Source: an uncultured Collinsella sp.
GTDB taxonomy: Bacteria; Actinomycetota; Coriobacteriia; Coriobacteriales; Coriobacteriaceae
Direction of reading: 5' to 3'
DNA: 64,000 bases
NCBI GenBank assembly: GCA_958413895.1
Contig: CATYVQ010000004.1
Location: 1 to 64,000 of the forward strand
Part shown: positions 42,019-51,881 of the stretch, piece after piece
Position numbering within the stretch: position 1 is the stretch's first letter
Layout of the letters: every line of letters starts with the position of its first letter
Program-made: the position numbers and the translations under genes
The notes under the pieces: model-generated
Databases searched by the model: none
What the model saw: only the letters and a program-made list of their open reading frames with translations
Told to the model about the DNA's origin: nothing

Positions 42019-43122
42019 TTATTGCATTTGGTACGGCGAAAGCATGGCCCGTTGCGAGCAGCTCGCGAACCAAACCGACACGAGCGCGAACATGAAGCCG
42101 TTGGCAAAACCGTTGGCAAACTGCATCGCGCCGCGCTTCCACCACAGCAGGCTGCGATGAAGCACGCCGTCCGAAAGCACCATGAACAGGCCCATGGCAA
42201 ACGGAATAAAGCACATCACGGCAAAGGCCGAGAACACGCCCGAGATGGCCGAGAGTACCAAAAACGGCGCCACGATGCCCATCAGGTAAAAACCGGTACG
42301 AGCTTTGCCTTCCAAGCGCTCGGCCTCAACATGGGCGCGGCCGACCAGATCGCCGCCCGCGGCACCGTTGGTGCCAGCATGACCCATGCCGCCAATGCGG
42401 ACCTCGTCGCCATCGTGCGTGCCGGCAGGAAACTCAATCGTCTGCTCGGAGGTTACGCGAGTACGACCGCTGCCGCCGCAATCAGGGCAGGGGTCGGCCA
42501 CGACCTTACCGGAACCGCCGCACTCGGGGCAGACCGACTGGAACGTGCCCGCACCAAACAGGAAGGACAGGTCGACGTCGATGTGGCCGCGGCCACCGCA
42601 GCTCGGGCAGGTATGGGCATGCTCAGACGAAACGGAGCCCGAACCGCCGCAGTTGTTACAGGTATCGAAGCGCGTGTAGCGGACGGTCTTGCGGGCACCG
42701 CCCTTGGCCTCCTTGGCGTCGAGTTTGATATCGACGACCACGTTGGCGCCGTTCTCGGGATTGTAGGCAGCCTGCCCGCGACGCGGCTGGCCCCAGGCGC
42801 CACCAAAGGGAAAACCGCCCTCAAAGGGATTGCCATAGCCCGCGCTGCCGGCGTAGCCGCCGCCATAGGGCGAAGCCGTAGGAGCGCCGGCGAAGGGGTT
42901 GCCCGAACGCATGGCGTCGTAGCGCGAACGCTTCTGCTCGTCCGAAAGCACGGCGTAGGCCTCGGAAACCTCTTTAAACTTTTCCTCGGCATCCGGCTCT
43001 TTGTTGACGTCCGGATGGAGCTTGCGGGCCTTTTGCTGAAAGGCCTTTTGAATATCACGTGAGGTGGCGTCCTTGGAGACACCCAGAATCTCGTAGTAAT
43101 CTTTTTCGTTCATCGTCGCCAT
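42019..43122 (-). CDS. Membrane-anchored DnaJ-like protein
   Basis: A 367-residue variant Hsp40. It has the J domain with HPD (KLHPDVNKE), a Gly/Pro/Tyr-rich region and four zinc motifs (CNNCGGSG, CPSCGGRG, CPECGGSG, CPDCGGSG). The C-terminal substrate-binding domain is cut short after about 45 residues (near residue 260) and replaced by about three hydrophobic segments running to the C-terminus. It should therefore expose its J domain and zinc finger to the cytoplasm from the membrane. The start at 43122 follows AGGAGG by nine bases; an ATG nine bases later is possible. It sits where hrcA often lies, between hemW and dnaJ. Confidence 0.82.
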   Translation of the reverse strand: MATMNEKDYYEILGVSKDATSRDIQKAFQQKARKLHPDVNKEPDAEEKFKEVSEAYAVLSDEQKRSRYDAMRSGNPFAGAPTASPYGGGYAGSAGYGNPFEGGFPFGGAWGQPRRGQAAYNPENGANVVVDIKLDAKEAKGGARKTVRYTRFDTCNNCGGSGSVSSEHAHTCPSCGGRGHIDVDLSFLFGAGTFQSVCPECGGSGKVVADPCPDCGGSGRTRVTSEQTIEFPAGTHDGDEVRIGGMGHAGTNGAAGGDLVGRAHVEAERLEGKARTGFYLMGIVAPFLVLSAISGVFSAFAVMCFIPFAMGLFMVLSDGVLHRSLLWWKRGAMQFANGFANGFMFALVSVWFASCSQRAMLSPYQMQ

Positions 43123-43180
43123 GCGCGGCAACCTCCTGCTCACAGCAGCGTATATATTTCGGTAATTCTACCCGAGCGAC

Positions 43181-44413
43181 CTAAGCTAGATCCCAAAACA
43201 GCTCGAACAGAACATTTCCATCGAGCCAGCCCAGGTGTGTCGGCGCTAAACGAGCTCGAACATGGCCCGCGATGACATCTGCCGAAGTGAAGGGTCCCTC
43301 ATGGACTCCGAGCGTCTCGGGCACCCAAGTGGCAAGACCCAATTCGAGCGCGCGATCGCAGGCAGCTGCCAGCTCATCGGCCGGGACGGCACGAGCCGCG
43401 CGAACCAAAAGGTCGGACGCGACACCGCGCGTCATGCGACAAGCAAGCATCAGGTCTTCGGCCGCAGCCTCGCGCTGCGAGAGATATTCGGCCTCGAACG
43501 CCGTCGCGTCATCGTCACGTTGCACCAGACGCACGCGGTACGAATCGCCTCGAGAAGACACGCCGGGGAACAAACCTGCAAGACGATCGAAATCCTCGGC
43601 ATCGAGCATGCCCGCGGCAGAGCGACCCAGGCCCAAATAGCCCTGGCCGGTCCAGTAGGCAATGTTATGGGCGCACTCATGTCCGTCGAGCGCATAGCTT
43701 GCCACCTCATACGGGTGATAGCCGGCCGCACCCAGACGCTCACGCGCCACATCCATGCACGAAGCTTGAAAATCCTCGTCGGGCTCGACCGACTCGTCGC
43801 GGCACGCCATGCGATAAAGGGGAGTCCCCTCCTCAAGCGTGAGCGGGTAGACCGACACATGATGCGGAGCCGCCGCCAGCACGCCATCGAGCGTGCGCCT
43901 CCAACTCGCTGCGGTCTGCCCAGGAAGTCCGCACATAAGGTCGCACGACACGTCAAGCCCAGCGTTCTTGACTGTCGCGATGGCGGCAAGCGCCCGATCG
44001 GCATCGTGAATACGGCCGATAGCGGTAAGTTCGATGTTATCGAGCGTTTGCACGCCCAGAGAGACGCGTGTGACACCAACCTTGGCAAGCGCAGCGGCAA
44101 GCTCGGCGGTCAGCGACTCGGGATTGGCCTCGCAGGTAAACTCAACGGGGGCGCACCACGCACGAATACGCCGCGCCAGCTCCACCAGGCGCTTCCCCGC
44201 CAGCGACGGCGTACCACCGCCAACATAGACGGTGCGGATCTGTTCAAGGGCCCCAGCCTTGCCAAAAGCATCGAGGCGCGCGAACAACTGCTCAAAATAG
44301 ACATCGAGCGCAGCGCTCAGGTCGCACGGAGCAAAACTGCGCGAGTCAAAGTCGCAGTACCGGCACTTTTGGGCGCAAAACGGCACGTGCACGTACAGCG
44401 CGGTAACGGCCAC
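43181..44413 (-). CDS. hemW: Heme chaperone HemW-like radical SAM protein
   Basis: A 410-residue member of the HemN/HemW group. The N-terminus YVHVPFCAQKCRYCDF carries the radical-SAM CxxxCxxC triad. The HemW-type C-terminal domain is present. It lacks the fourth cysteine context of true coproporphyrinogen dehydrogenase, so a heme-trafficking role is the better guess. The start codon is GTG. It is two bases from dusB and follows the lepA-hemW order found widely. Confidence 0.88.
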   Translation of the reverse strand: MAVTALYVHVPFCAQKCRYCDFDSRSFAPCDLSAALDVYFEQLFARLDAFGKAGALEQIRTVYVGGGTPSLAGKRLVELARRIRAWCAPVEFTCEANPESLTAELAAALAKVGVTRVSLGVQTLDNIELTAIGRIHDADRALAAIATVKNAGLDVSCDLMCGLPGQTAASWRRTLDGVLAAAPHHVSVYPLTLEEGTPLYRMACRDESVEPDEDFQASCMDVARERLGAAGYHPYEVASYALDGHECAHNIAYWTGQGYLGLGRSAAGMLDAEDFDRLAGLFPGVSSRGDSYRVRLVQRDDDATAFEAEYLSQREAAAEDLMLACRMTRGVASDLLVRAARAVPADELAAACDRALELGLATWVPETLGVHEGPFTSADVIAGHVRARLAPTHLGWLDGNVLFELFWDLA

Positions 44414-44415
44414 CC

Positions 44416-45459
44416 TTAAGCCTCCAGCGGATGTGGAGGCACCGATTCGCCGGCGGCAAGGGCAGCCTCGCAGGCCACCACATCGCGCTCGATCTCATCA
44501 ACCAGCGCCATAAACTCCTCGTAAGTGGAACAGCGCACCACATGGGCACGCCAAGCGGCGGCATGAGGCATGCCTTTTAAGTACCAGCTTGCGTACGTGC
44601 GGGCACGCGACATGAGCGGCAGGAGCTCATGCGTCAGCGTTAGGTGCTCACGCAGGGCGTCCAGGCGCTCGACGGAGCTGCGTGCCGGCACCGGTATGCC
44701 ATCGAGCGCAAGGGCGCGAGCATCACCAAAAACCCAGGGGTTTCCGTAGATGCCGCGTGCGATAAACACCGCGCTGGCACCCGAGCTGCGCAGATGCTCT
44801 GCGGCATCCTCGGCGCAGAACACATCGCCCGAACCGATAACGGGAATCTCGACGGCGTCGGCCACCTCATCGACGACAGACCAATCGCCCTGGCCCGTAT
44901 AGAGCTGCGTGGCACAACGACCGTGCACGGCAACTGCAGAGGCGCCCGCCCCTTCAAGCATCTGGGCAAACGTTGCGGCGTTGCGGTCCTCGGCATAAAA
45001 ACCCTTGCGGATCTTCACGGTCACGGGAACATGCGCCGCGCCCACCGCTGCCTCGACAATCTTCTCGGCCAGGTCGGGCGTGCGCATAAGCGCCGAGCCT
45101 TCGCCCTTGGTAACGACCTTGCGAGCCGGACAGGCCATGTTGATATCGATCAATGACAGGCGATCGCCCACACGCTCCTCGACGGCGGCGACGGCATTCG
45201 CAAACTGCTCGGGCTTGGAGCCAAAGAGCTGCACGCAAATCTGCTGCTCCTCGTCGGCCGGTAGCACCAGGCGCCAGGTCTTGTTGCTGGCATAGGCAAG
45301 GCCCGCCACGCTCACCATCTCGCTGTAGGCAAGGTTGGCACCGCGGCGGCGGCACATGATGCGGTAGGCAGGGTCGGTCACGCCCGCCATGGGAGCCATA
45401 AGGAACGGCTGCTCGGCATAGGCGCCCAGCAGCCGCTTGCTGTATTCGGAAAGCGCCAT
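44416..45459 (-). CDS. dusB: tRNA-dihydrouridine synthase
   Basis: A 347-residue FMN enzyme reducing uridine to dihydrouridine in tRNA. It has MAPMAGVTDPAYR at the N-terminus, the catalytic cysteine segment NMACPARKV and the phosphate-binding GSGDVF. It is probably the DusB type common in Gram-positive bacteria. It starts four bases after the lepA stop. Confidence 0.9.
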   Translation of the reverse strand: MALSEYSKRLLGAYAEQPFLMAPMAGVTDPAYRIMCRRRGANLAYSEMVSVAGLAYASNKTWRLVLPADEEQQICVQLFGSKPEQFANAVAAVEERVGDRLSLIDINMACPARKVVTKGEGSALMRTPDLAEKIVEAAVGAAHVPVTVKIRKGFYAEDRNAATFAQMLEGAGASAVAVHGRCATQLYTGQGDWSVVDEVADAVEIPVIGSGDVFCAEDAAEHLRSSGASAVFIARGIYGNPWVFGDARALALDGIPVPARSSVERLDALREHLTLTHELLPLMSRARTYASWYLKGMPHAAAWRAHVVRCSTYEEFMALVDEIERDVVACEAALAAGESVPPHPLEA

Positions 45460-45463
45460 AGAC

Positions 45464-47275
45464 CTACTCGTCCACCTTGAGGATCGCCATAAAGGCCTCC
45501 TGCGGGACCTCGACCGATCCGATGGCCTTCATGCGCTTCTTGCCCTCTTTCTGCTTCTCGAGCAGCTTGCGCTTACGCGAGATATCGCCGCCGTAGCACT
45601 TAGCAAGCACGTCCTTGCGACGCGCCTTGACGGTGGAGCGGGCAATGATCTTGTTGCCGATAGCACCCTGGATGGGCACCTCGAACAGCTGACGCGGGAT
45701 AATCTCCTTAAGCTTGTCGCACAGGCCGCGGGCAAGACCGTAGGCCTTGTCCTTGTGGACGATAAACGACAGCGCGTCCACCTCGTCGCCCGAAAGCAGG
45801 ATATCGAGCTTCACAAGCTCAGATGGACGGTACTCGTTGAACTCGTAGTCCAACGAGGCATAGCCCTTGGTACGGCTCTTGAGCTGGTCAAAGAAGTCCA
45901 AGATGAGCTCGGCAAGCGGCATATCAAAGCGCATCTCGACCGACTTGCTCGTGAGATGGATCATGTCGGTCGTAATGCCGCGGTGCTCGATAGCGAGCTG
46001 CATGACGGCACCCGTATACTCGGGCGGGCAGATGATCTTAGCCTTGAGGTACGGCTCCTCAATGCGCTCGATACGCGTGGTCTCGGGCAGGTCCTGCGGG
46101 CTGCGGACATCGACCATCTCGCCATCGGTCTTGTACACGTGATAGTCGACCGAAGGGCTCGTGGCAATGAGGTCCAAGTTGAACTCACGCTCGAGGCGCT
46201 CCTTAACGACCTCCATGTGCAGCAGGCCCAAGAAGCCCACGCGGAAGCCAAAGCCGAGCGCCACCGAGGTCTCGGGCTCCCATACCAACGACGGGTCGTT
46301 GACGTGCAGCTTATCGAGCGCGTCACGCAGGTTCTCGTAGTCCTTGTTATCGATCGGGAACAGGCCCGTATAGACCATGGGCTTGGCCTCGCGGTAACCG
46401 GGAAGCGGCTCGGGGCAGGGATTCGACGCCCACGTGAGGGTATCGCCCACGCGAACGGCCTCGGGATCCTTCAGGCCCGTGACCACGTATCCGACCTCGC
46501 CGACCGTCAGCGCGTCGACCGGGGTCTCGGCGGGACGCTTGACGCCCACGCCATCGACCAAAAAGTCGCCCTTTGCCTGCATCATGCGCAGGGTATCGCC
46601 CTTTTTGATGGAGCCGTCAAAGACGCGCACCGTGGCCACCACGCCGCGATACTCGTCAAAGTACGAATCCAGAATGAGCGCTTTGAGCGGAGCATTTGCA
46701 TCGCCCTTAGGCGGAGAGATCAAAAAGACAATGGACTCCAGCAGATCGTGAATGCCCTCGCCGGTCTTGCCCGAGACACACACGGCGTCATCGGCAGGGA
46801 TCGCCAGGTCATCCTCGATCTCGGTCTTAACCTCATCGGGATGGGCCGAGGGCAGGTCGATCTTGTTGATGGCCGGCACAATGTCCAGATTGGCGTTCAT
46901 GGCGAGCGTCGCGTTGGAGACGGTCTGCGCCTCGACACCCTGGGTGGCATCGACGACGAGCACCGCGCCCTCGCAGGCGGCCAGCGAACGCGAGACCTCA
47001 TAGGTAAAGTCCACGTGGCCCGGCGTATCGATGAGGTTGAACTGATACGTCTCGCCGTCGTCGGCGTCATAGGACACTCGGACGGCGTTGGACTTGATCG
47101 TGATGCCGCGCTCGCGCTCGATATCCATGGTGTCGAGCAGCTGCGACTCCATGTCGCGCTCGTCGACGGTATGGGTGAGCTCGAGGATACGGTCACTGAT
47201 CGTGGACTTGCCATGGTCGATGTGCGCAACAATTGAGAAGTTGCGGATGTGGGAAATGTCAATTGAAGTATTCAT
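45464..47275 (-). CDS. lepA: Elongation factor 4 (LepA)
   Basis: A 603-residue translational GTPase that acts on stalled or back-translocating ribosomes. It has G1 AHIDHGKST, DTPGHVDF, and NKIDLP. The domain order up to the C-terminal domain unique to LepA is normal. The start at 47275 fits the family; the ribosome-binding site is weak. A terminator separates it from rpsT upstream. Confidence 0.95.
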   Translation of the reverse strand: MNTSIDISHIRNFSIVAHIDHGKSTISDRILELTHTVDERDMESQLLDTMDIERERGITIKSNAVRVSYDADDGETYQFNLIDTPGHVDFTYEVSRSLAACEGAVLVVDATQGVEAQTVSNATLAMNANLDIVPAINKIDLPSAHPDEVKTEIEDDLAIPADDAVCVSGKTGEGIHDLLESIVFLISPPKGDANAPLKALILDSYFDEYRGVVATVRVFDGSIKKGDTLRMMQAKGDFLVDGVGVKRPAETPVDALTVGEVGYVVTGLKDPEAVRVGDTLTWASNPCPEPLPGYREAKPMVYTGLFPIDNKDYENLRDALDKLHVNDPSLVWEPETSVALGFGFRVGFLGLLHMEVVKERLEREFNLDLIATSPSVDYHVYKTDGEMVDVRSPQDLPETTRIERIEEPYLKAKIICPPEYTGAVMQLAIEHRGITTDMIHLTSKSVEMRFDMPLAELILDFFDQLKSRTKGYASLDYEFNEYRPSELVKLDILLSGDEVDALSFIVHKDKAYGLARGLCDKLKEIIPRQLFEVPIQGAIGNKIIARSTVKARRKDVLAKCYGGDISRKRKLLEKQKEGKKRMKAIGSVEVPQEAFMAILKVDE

Positions 47276-47300
47276 GCGGACTATCTTACCCGAGCGATAC

Positions 47301-47336
47301 AAAAAATGGAGCCTGTTCCATAAAACAGGCTCCATT
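47301..47336 (-). terminator. Terminator of rpsT
   Basis: A perfect 14-bp stem (47304-47317 with 47323-47336 region) is followed on the minus strand by TTTTTTG, 36 bases after the rpsT stop. Confidence 0.92.
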
Positions 47337-47371
47337 TATGCGCGTAATCTGTGTGGTGTGAAATTTACAAC

Positions 47372-47638
47372 TTAGGCGTTGATGCTGTTCACGAGCTTGG
47401 CAAGACCGGACTTGCGGTTGGAAGCCTGGTTCTTGTGGATAACATGCTTGGCGGCAGCCATGTCGAGACGCTTGGTGACGGTCTTGAGGGCAGCCTGGGC
47501 CTTCTCGGCGTCGCCCTCGGCGACGGCGGACTGGACGTGCTTGGTCAGCGTCTTGAGCTCGGACTTGACAGCCTTGTTACGCATGCGAGCTGCCTCATTG
47601 GTGCGGATACGCTTCTTCTGAGACTTGATGTTTGCCAC
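47372..47638 (-). CDS. rpsT: 30S ribosomal protein S20
   Basis: An 88-residue basic helical protein that binds 16S rRNA. It begins ANIKSQKKRIRTNEAARMRN after a GTG start with AAGGA nine bases upstream. It is encoded alone between holA and lepA, a common arrangement, with its own terminator. Confidence 0.96.
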   Translation of the reverse strand: MANIKSQKKRIRTNEAARMRNKAVKSELKTLTKHVQSAVAEGDAEKAQAALKTVTKRLDMAAAKHVIHKNQASNRKSGLAKLVNSINA

Positions 47639-47771
47639 TTCTGGAGTTCCTTTCGAGTTCCTTGCAAAAAATGTATGACACCTCTGAGACACGGTGAGGT
47701 CATGCAAGCGCCTACTATAGCACGCTCCCTCTCAAAGGGATAGAACGAATTTGTCAAATAGGCAGGTATCA

Positions 47772-48734
47772 TCACGATTTTCTCAAGATGTTCGTAATCC
47801 AGAGCAAAAGCGCGGTCTGAGAATCGGCCGAACCCTTGAGCGCGAGCTCCACATCGACCGCGCCCTCGAGCGCTGCGACGAGCTCTGCCATCGAAAAGCG
47901 ACGTGCCCAGGTCAGGTGATTCTTGACCTGCCAGGACTGAAGCTTGAGTGTTGCGGCCAGCTCACGACCCTGACCGCGCGCATCGAGCGCCTTGGCGACG
48001 ATCAGCTCGCGGATGCGGCCGCACAGCAATGTATAAGTCCACACGTAGCTCTTAGCGGGCAATAGATTGAAAAGCTCGAGCGAGCGTCGCATGTCACGGG
48101 CCGAGACCGCATTGAGAAAGTCCCAGGGTTGAACCTCGGCAGTGCGCACAATCCAGCGCTCCACATCGGCAAGCTCAATCTGGGGCGCCTCGACCATCTG
48201 AGCAAGCTTAGCCAAGTCGTTATCGAGCATGCGAGTGTTTTCACCCGAACGCGAGACGAGCTCCTCGGCGGCCGCCGTCGAGATCGACTTGCCGTGCTGC
48301 GTCGCCATCTGCTGCACGCGGCGCGGTAGCTCCCAGCGCTTGGTGCCGGAGCAATCGATCACAGCCTTCTTGTCGATCTTGGCGATCGCCTTATACAGGC
48401 GCGTGTTCTTGGCAAGCGAGTCGGCGATGATGAGGCAGACCGTTGTGGGGCTGGGACTCGCCAGATACTCGACGAGCGGCTCCGAGACCGCCTTGGCGAG
48501 CTTTGAGCAGCCGTCAAGGATTACCAGGCGAAACTCGCTGCCCATCGGAAAGGTGTTAAGCGATCCGATAATGGACTCGATATCGGGGTCTTTGGTCATG
48601 TCGCGCTCGTCGAGGTTGAACTCAACCATACCCGACTTTTCCAGACGCGCTTTCATACGCGAGACGGCGTGATCGCGCTTGACTCCGTCGGTACCGACAA
48701 TCAGATATGCCGGCAGCAGACCGGTTTCGGACAT
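47772..48734 (-). CDS. holA: DNA polymerase III subunit delta
   Basis: A 320-residue clamp-loader subunit that opens the beta clamp. It matches HolA by length and the pattern YLIVGTDGVKRDHAVSRM at the start and LELFNLLPAKSYVWTYTLLC late in the protein. It is placed after comEC and before rpsT, as in Bacillus and many actinobacteria. A GGGAGGGGAG ribosome-binding site supports 48734. Confidence 0.9.
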   Translation of the reverse strand: MSETGLLPAYLIVGTDGVKRDHAVSRMKARLEKSGMVEFNLDERDMTKDPDIESIIGSLNTFPMGSEFRLVILDGCSKLAKAVSEPLVEYLASPSPTTVCLIIADSLAKNTRLYKAIAKIDKKAVIDCSGTKRWELPRRVQQMATQHGKSISTAAAEELVSRSGENTRMLDNDLAKLAQMVEAPQIELADVERWIVRTAEVQPWDFLNAVSARDMRRSLELFNLLPAKSYVWTYTLLCGRIRELIVAKALDARGQGRELAATLKLQSWQVKNHLTWARRFSMAELVAALEGAVDVELALKGSADSQTALLLWITNILRKS

Positions 48735-48812
48735 TGCGCTCCCCTCCCGCAGGCCTTCGTATTCGTTCCGTGCCATTCTAGCCCAGGGGCCCACCACACG
48801 CCAACGACGTCG

Positions 48813-51116
48813 TCACGGTCGCTGGCATCGCGTCGCAAAGCCATTCGCAGTCGGCGTGACGGTAATGTCGCCGTGTTCGATGGTGCACGCGAACACGCCG
48901 CCCGCTTCCTTAACGGCATCGATGCAGGCATCGGACGGATGGCCGTATCGATTCCCCTCGCCCGCGCTCGCGAGGGAAAGCTCGGGCTTCAGGACGTCCA
49001 GCAACTCACCATCAACTGAAACCTTAGAGCCGTGATGCCCAAGTTTAAGGACATCGATATCCCCCACCTCCTGCACGAATTCCCGTTCTTGGTCAAGCTC
49101 GGCATCACCGGTGAGGAGTATGCGCAGGCCCTTGCCTTCCTGAACATAAGAGAGCAACAGGACAAGCGAGTCCTCATTTCCCTCGCCATCCACGGACTCG
49201 AATGGCCACACCACGCGGACGCAAAAAGAGCCGATGTCGACCGTATCCCCACGGCACACCTGCCGATACTCCACGCCAGGTCGGTTCAATACCTCGGCAG
49301 GAGCATCCTCCAGCGCATCCGCCGCCACGGCAATCGTTCCGACCGAAAACTGTTCGAGCACGGCAGGCAGACCACCCCAGTGGTCCTCATCCCAATGCGT
49401 CACAAAGACGGCATCGATATGGTGCACGTTATTGCGAACCAACGCCGCCACCACGCGCTCGTCGAGCCCGCAGTCGACGAGCGCCACTGCGCCGCCCTGG
49501 CGAATAAGAATCGCATCGGCCTGGCCCACATCGAGCACCGTCACCGAAGGCGGAGCGAATCGATCCCAGTAGGCGTACGGAATCGCAGCCAAGAGCACCA
49601 GGCATGCAAGCCCCACCGCCATAGGACGTGCACGGGGACGCGGCCACCGGACAAGCAGAACCGCCAGCAAACACGGCACTAGGTAAATCCACTTGCTATC
49701 GGGCGGCACACTCACGGATGCACCCGGCACGGCGGCAAACAGCTGCTCGAAAAACAGCGCGCAACGGGCGGCAATCATGGGCACAACGAGCGCCCAAGTC
49801 CGCAACGGTCCCACGAGCGAAAAGGGAACCAGCACGATGGACACGACGAGCAGTACGCTCACCACCGGACCGAGGACCGCATTTGCCAGCGGAGCAATGG
49901 GCGAGAACGTACCAAAGGCAGGAATGGTAATGGGAAGTGTCGCCAGTTGCGAGCACAGCGTGACGGAAAGCATGCCGGCAACGCCCGACGGAACACTAAG
50001 CTCACCCAAAGCGTAGGTCGCATAGGGGCAAAAGCACAGAATGGCTAAGACGCTGGCACATGAAAGCTGAAAGCCCATCTCGAACAGAACCGTCGGCCGC
50101 AGCAGCACAAAGATGGACATGGTTACGAAGAGTGCCGAAATTCCGTGCCGGCGACGCCCCGCGCCGTTTACGACAAGCGTCGCGAACACCATGCAGCACG
50201 CGCGCACGGCCGAGGGAGACGCGCCCGTAAAGGCAACGTAGCCCACAAGCGTTATCGCCAATATCGCCCGCTGAAGACCACGTGAGCACCGAGTCTTTTG
50301 CAATACACCCTCGATTACAAACCCCACGATAGCCAAATGGCTGCCCGAGACGGCGATAAGATGCGCCGTTCCCGTCACCGAAAACCAGTCGCCCGCCGGC
50401 TGGGCGCGCAGCTCGGCCGAACGACCGCAGGCGACACCGGCTATGAGTGCACGCGCCGGGTCGGTCGCAGGCGCGATGGACGCAAGCAGCCCATTTCGCA
50501 TCCGAAGAAGCGGCCCCGGAGAGTCCTCATCGACCGACAAAATCCGAACGACTTTAACCTTGCGCACCTCACCTCGGAGCACGCGCGATCGTCCATACGC
50601 ATCGTTCTCAAAACGTGAAACGCGACCGATAACACGCACGTGCGCCCCGACCTTGAGCTCGAGGTCGCACGATAGGCGAACCATTGCCAAGTTCTTACCG
50701 TCCGCGCGTGCCTCGCAGGTATAGGAAAACACGTCGTCGTTTATGGATGGATCACCCTGCACGACAAACTCAAGGCTGCTTGCCGCTCGACCGTCGAGCG
50801 CCTTCGAGGCGCTTAGCGCGCCCACAGTCCACCAGGCCGAGACGACCGCTCCCGCCACAAGACCGACGGACGCGGCATACAGCCACCGCTTCCAAGGGGC
50901 AAGCCACGCACAAGATTGAGCCAGCACAACGAATACCGCCGCCGCAACGGGGATGGCCCAAAGCGGCCCGACCGCCGAAGCCCGCTCCCACAGCAGCGCA
51001 CCGGCGGCCACGTTGAGCACCAAGGCGCAGCTCATGCACATGCCGGCACACAGAGCCATCGTCCACGGCATCAGAGGCCGCGGAGGCATCACATGCTCGC
51101 GCTCGGTCGCACTCAT
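48813..51116 (-). CDS. comEC: Competence DNA-uptake channel ComEC
   Basis: A 767-residue membrane protein that forms the inner-membrane pore for single-stranded DNA during transformation. It has an N-terminal membrane helix pair and OB fold, a central competence domain with many helices (GTAHLIAVSGSHLAIVGFVI), and a C-terminal metallo-beta-lactamase domain (THWDEDHWGG, LGHHGSK) likely to degrade the non-entering strand. All regions are intact. The ATG overlaps the comEA stop (ATGA). Confidence 0.93.
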   Translation of the reverse strand: MSATEREHVMPPRPLMPWTMALCAGMCMSCALVLNVAAGALLWERASAVGPLWAIPVAAAVFVVLAQSCAWLAPWKRWLYAASVGLVAGAVVSAWWTVGALSASKALDGRAASSLEFVVQGDPSINDDVFSYTCEARADGKNLAMVRLSCDLELKVGAHVRVIGRVSRFENDAYGRSRVLRGEVRKVKVVRILSVDEDSPGPLLRMRNGLLASIAPATDPARALIAGVACGRSAELRAQPAGDWFSVTGTAHLIAVSGSHLAIVGFVIEGVLQKTRCSRGLQRAILAITLVGYVAFTGASPSAVRACCMVFATLVVNGAGRRRHGISALFVTMSIFVLLRPTVLFEMGFQLSCASVLAILCFCPYATYALGELSVPSGVAGMLSVTLCSQLATLPITIPAFGTFSPIAPLANAVLGPVVSVLLVVSIVLVPFSLVGPLRTWALVVPMIAARCALFFEQLFAAVPGASVSVPPDSKWIYLVPCLLAVLLVRWPRPRARPMAVGLACLVLLAAIPYAYWDRFAPPSVTVLDVGQADAILIRQGGAVALVDCGLDERVVAALVRNNVHHIDAVFVTHWDEDHWGGLPAVLEQFSVGTIAVAADALEDAPAEVLNRPGVEYRQVCRGDTVDIGSFCVRVVWPFESVDGEGNEDSLVLLLSYVQEGKGLRILLTGDAELDQEREFVQEVGDIDVLKLGHHGSKVSVDGELLDVLKPELSLASAGEGNRYGHPSDACIDAVKEAGGVFACTIEHGDITVTPTANGFATRCQRP

Positions 51117-51826
51117 ACGCAGATGGAATCTTTGATTTTGGCAAGCTTCTTCTCGCCGATTCCCGACACACGCATCAGATCGTCAACCGAGGCAAAAGCA
51201 CCGTTCTTTGTCCGCTCATCGATAATCGACTGGGCCATGGAGGGACCGATGCCAGAGAGCGTCTGCAGCTCTGCCGCGCTTGCCGTATTGATATTTACTA
51301 GGCCTGTTGCGCCACTCACGCCCGATGATGCGGAAGCCCCACCATCAACACCGGCTTCCGCAATGGACGCCTGCTGCTCCCCTACCGTTGGAACGTGAAT
51401 CTTCTGTCCATCGACGACCTTAGATGCCCGATTGAGCCCCGTAACGTCTGCCTCGGGCGCCAGCCCGCCGGCGGCATCAATCGCCTGAGCCACCCGCGCG
51501 CCGTCCTTGAGACGATATACACCGGGCGACACAACGGCGCCATCAACATCGACATAAACCTCTGCCGCGGCAGACGCCTTAGGCGAAGAGCCTTCGGATG
51601 TCTTTCCGCTCGAGGCATCGCCGGATCCCGGCTCCACTAACGAACCCGAACCATCAGTGCGCTCAAACGACACACTGTCGGCACCGCCGCCAAGGTTCGC
51701 CATCGCCAGTCCACTCGCCATCGCAATGACGACCAGTATCGCCATCACCACTGCCTTATGACCGAGCAGCTTGTCCGCCAAGCGGTCCATCCGTTTGACC
51801 CGTTCGTGTTGTTCGCGCTGCGCCAT
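51113..51826 (-). CDS. comEA: Competence DNA receptor ComEA
   Basis: A 237-residue membrane-tethered DNA-binding protein. It has one helix (about residues 26-46), a Ser/Gly-rich spacer, an SLBB domain (VYVDVDGAVVSPGVYRLKDG) and a C-terminal helix-hairpin-helix pair (LVNINTASAAELQTLSGIG) that holds double-stranded DNA. The start at 51826 follows GGGAGG. It overlaps comEC. Together they imply DNA uptake ability, provided pilus and dprA genes exist elsewhere. Phased repeats like those of recA lie upstream. Confidence 0.93.
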   Translation of the reverse strand: MAQREQHERVKRMDRLADKLLGHKAVVMAILVVIAMASGLAMANLGGGADSVSFERTDGSGSLVEPGSGDASSGKTSEGSSPKASAAAEVYVDVDGAVVSPGVYRLKDGARVAQAIDAAGGLAPEADVTGLNRASKVVDGQKIHVPTVGEQQASIAEAGVDGGASASSGVSGATGLVNINTASAAELQTLSGIGPSMAQSIIDERTKNGAFASVDDLMRVSGIGEKKLAKIKDSICV

Positions 51827-51881
51827 AGCAAAACCTCCCAACAACATCGTGTCAGGAAAAGAGTCCTGCAACTGCCACGCT

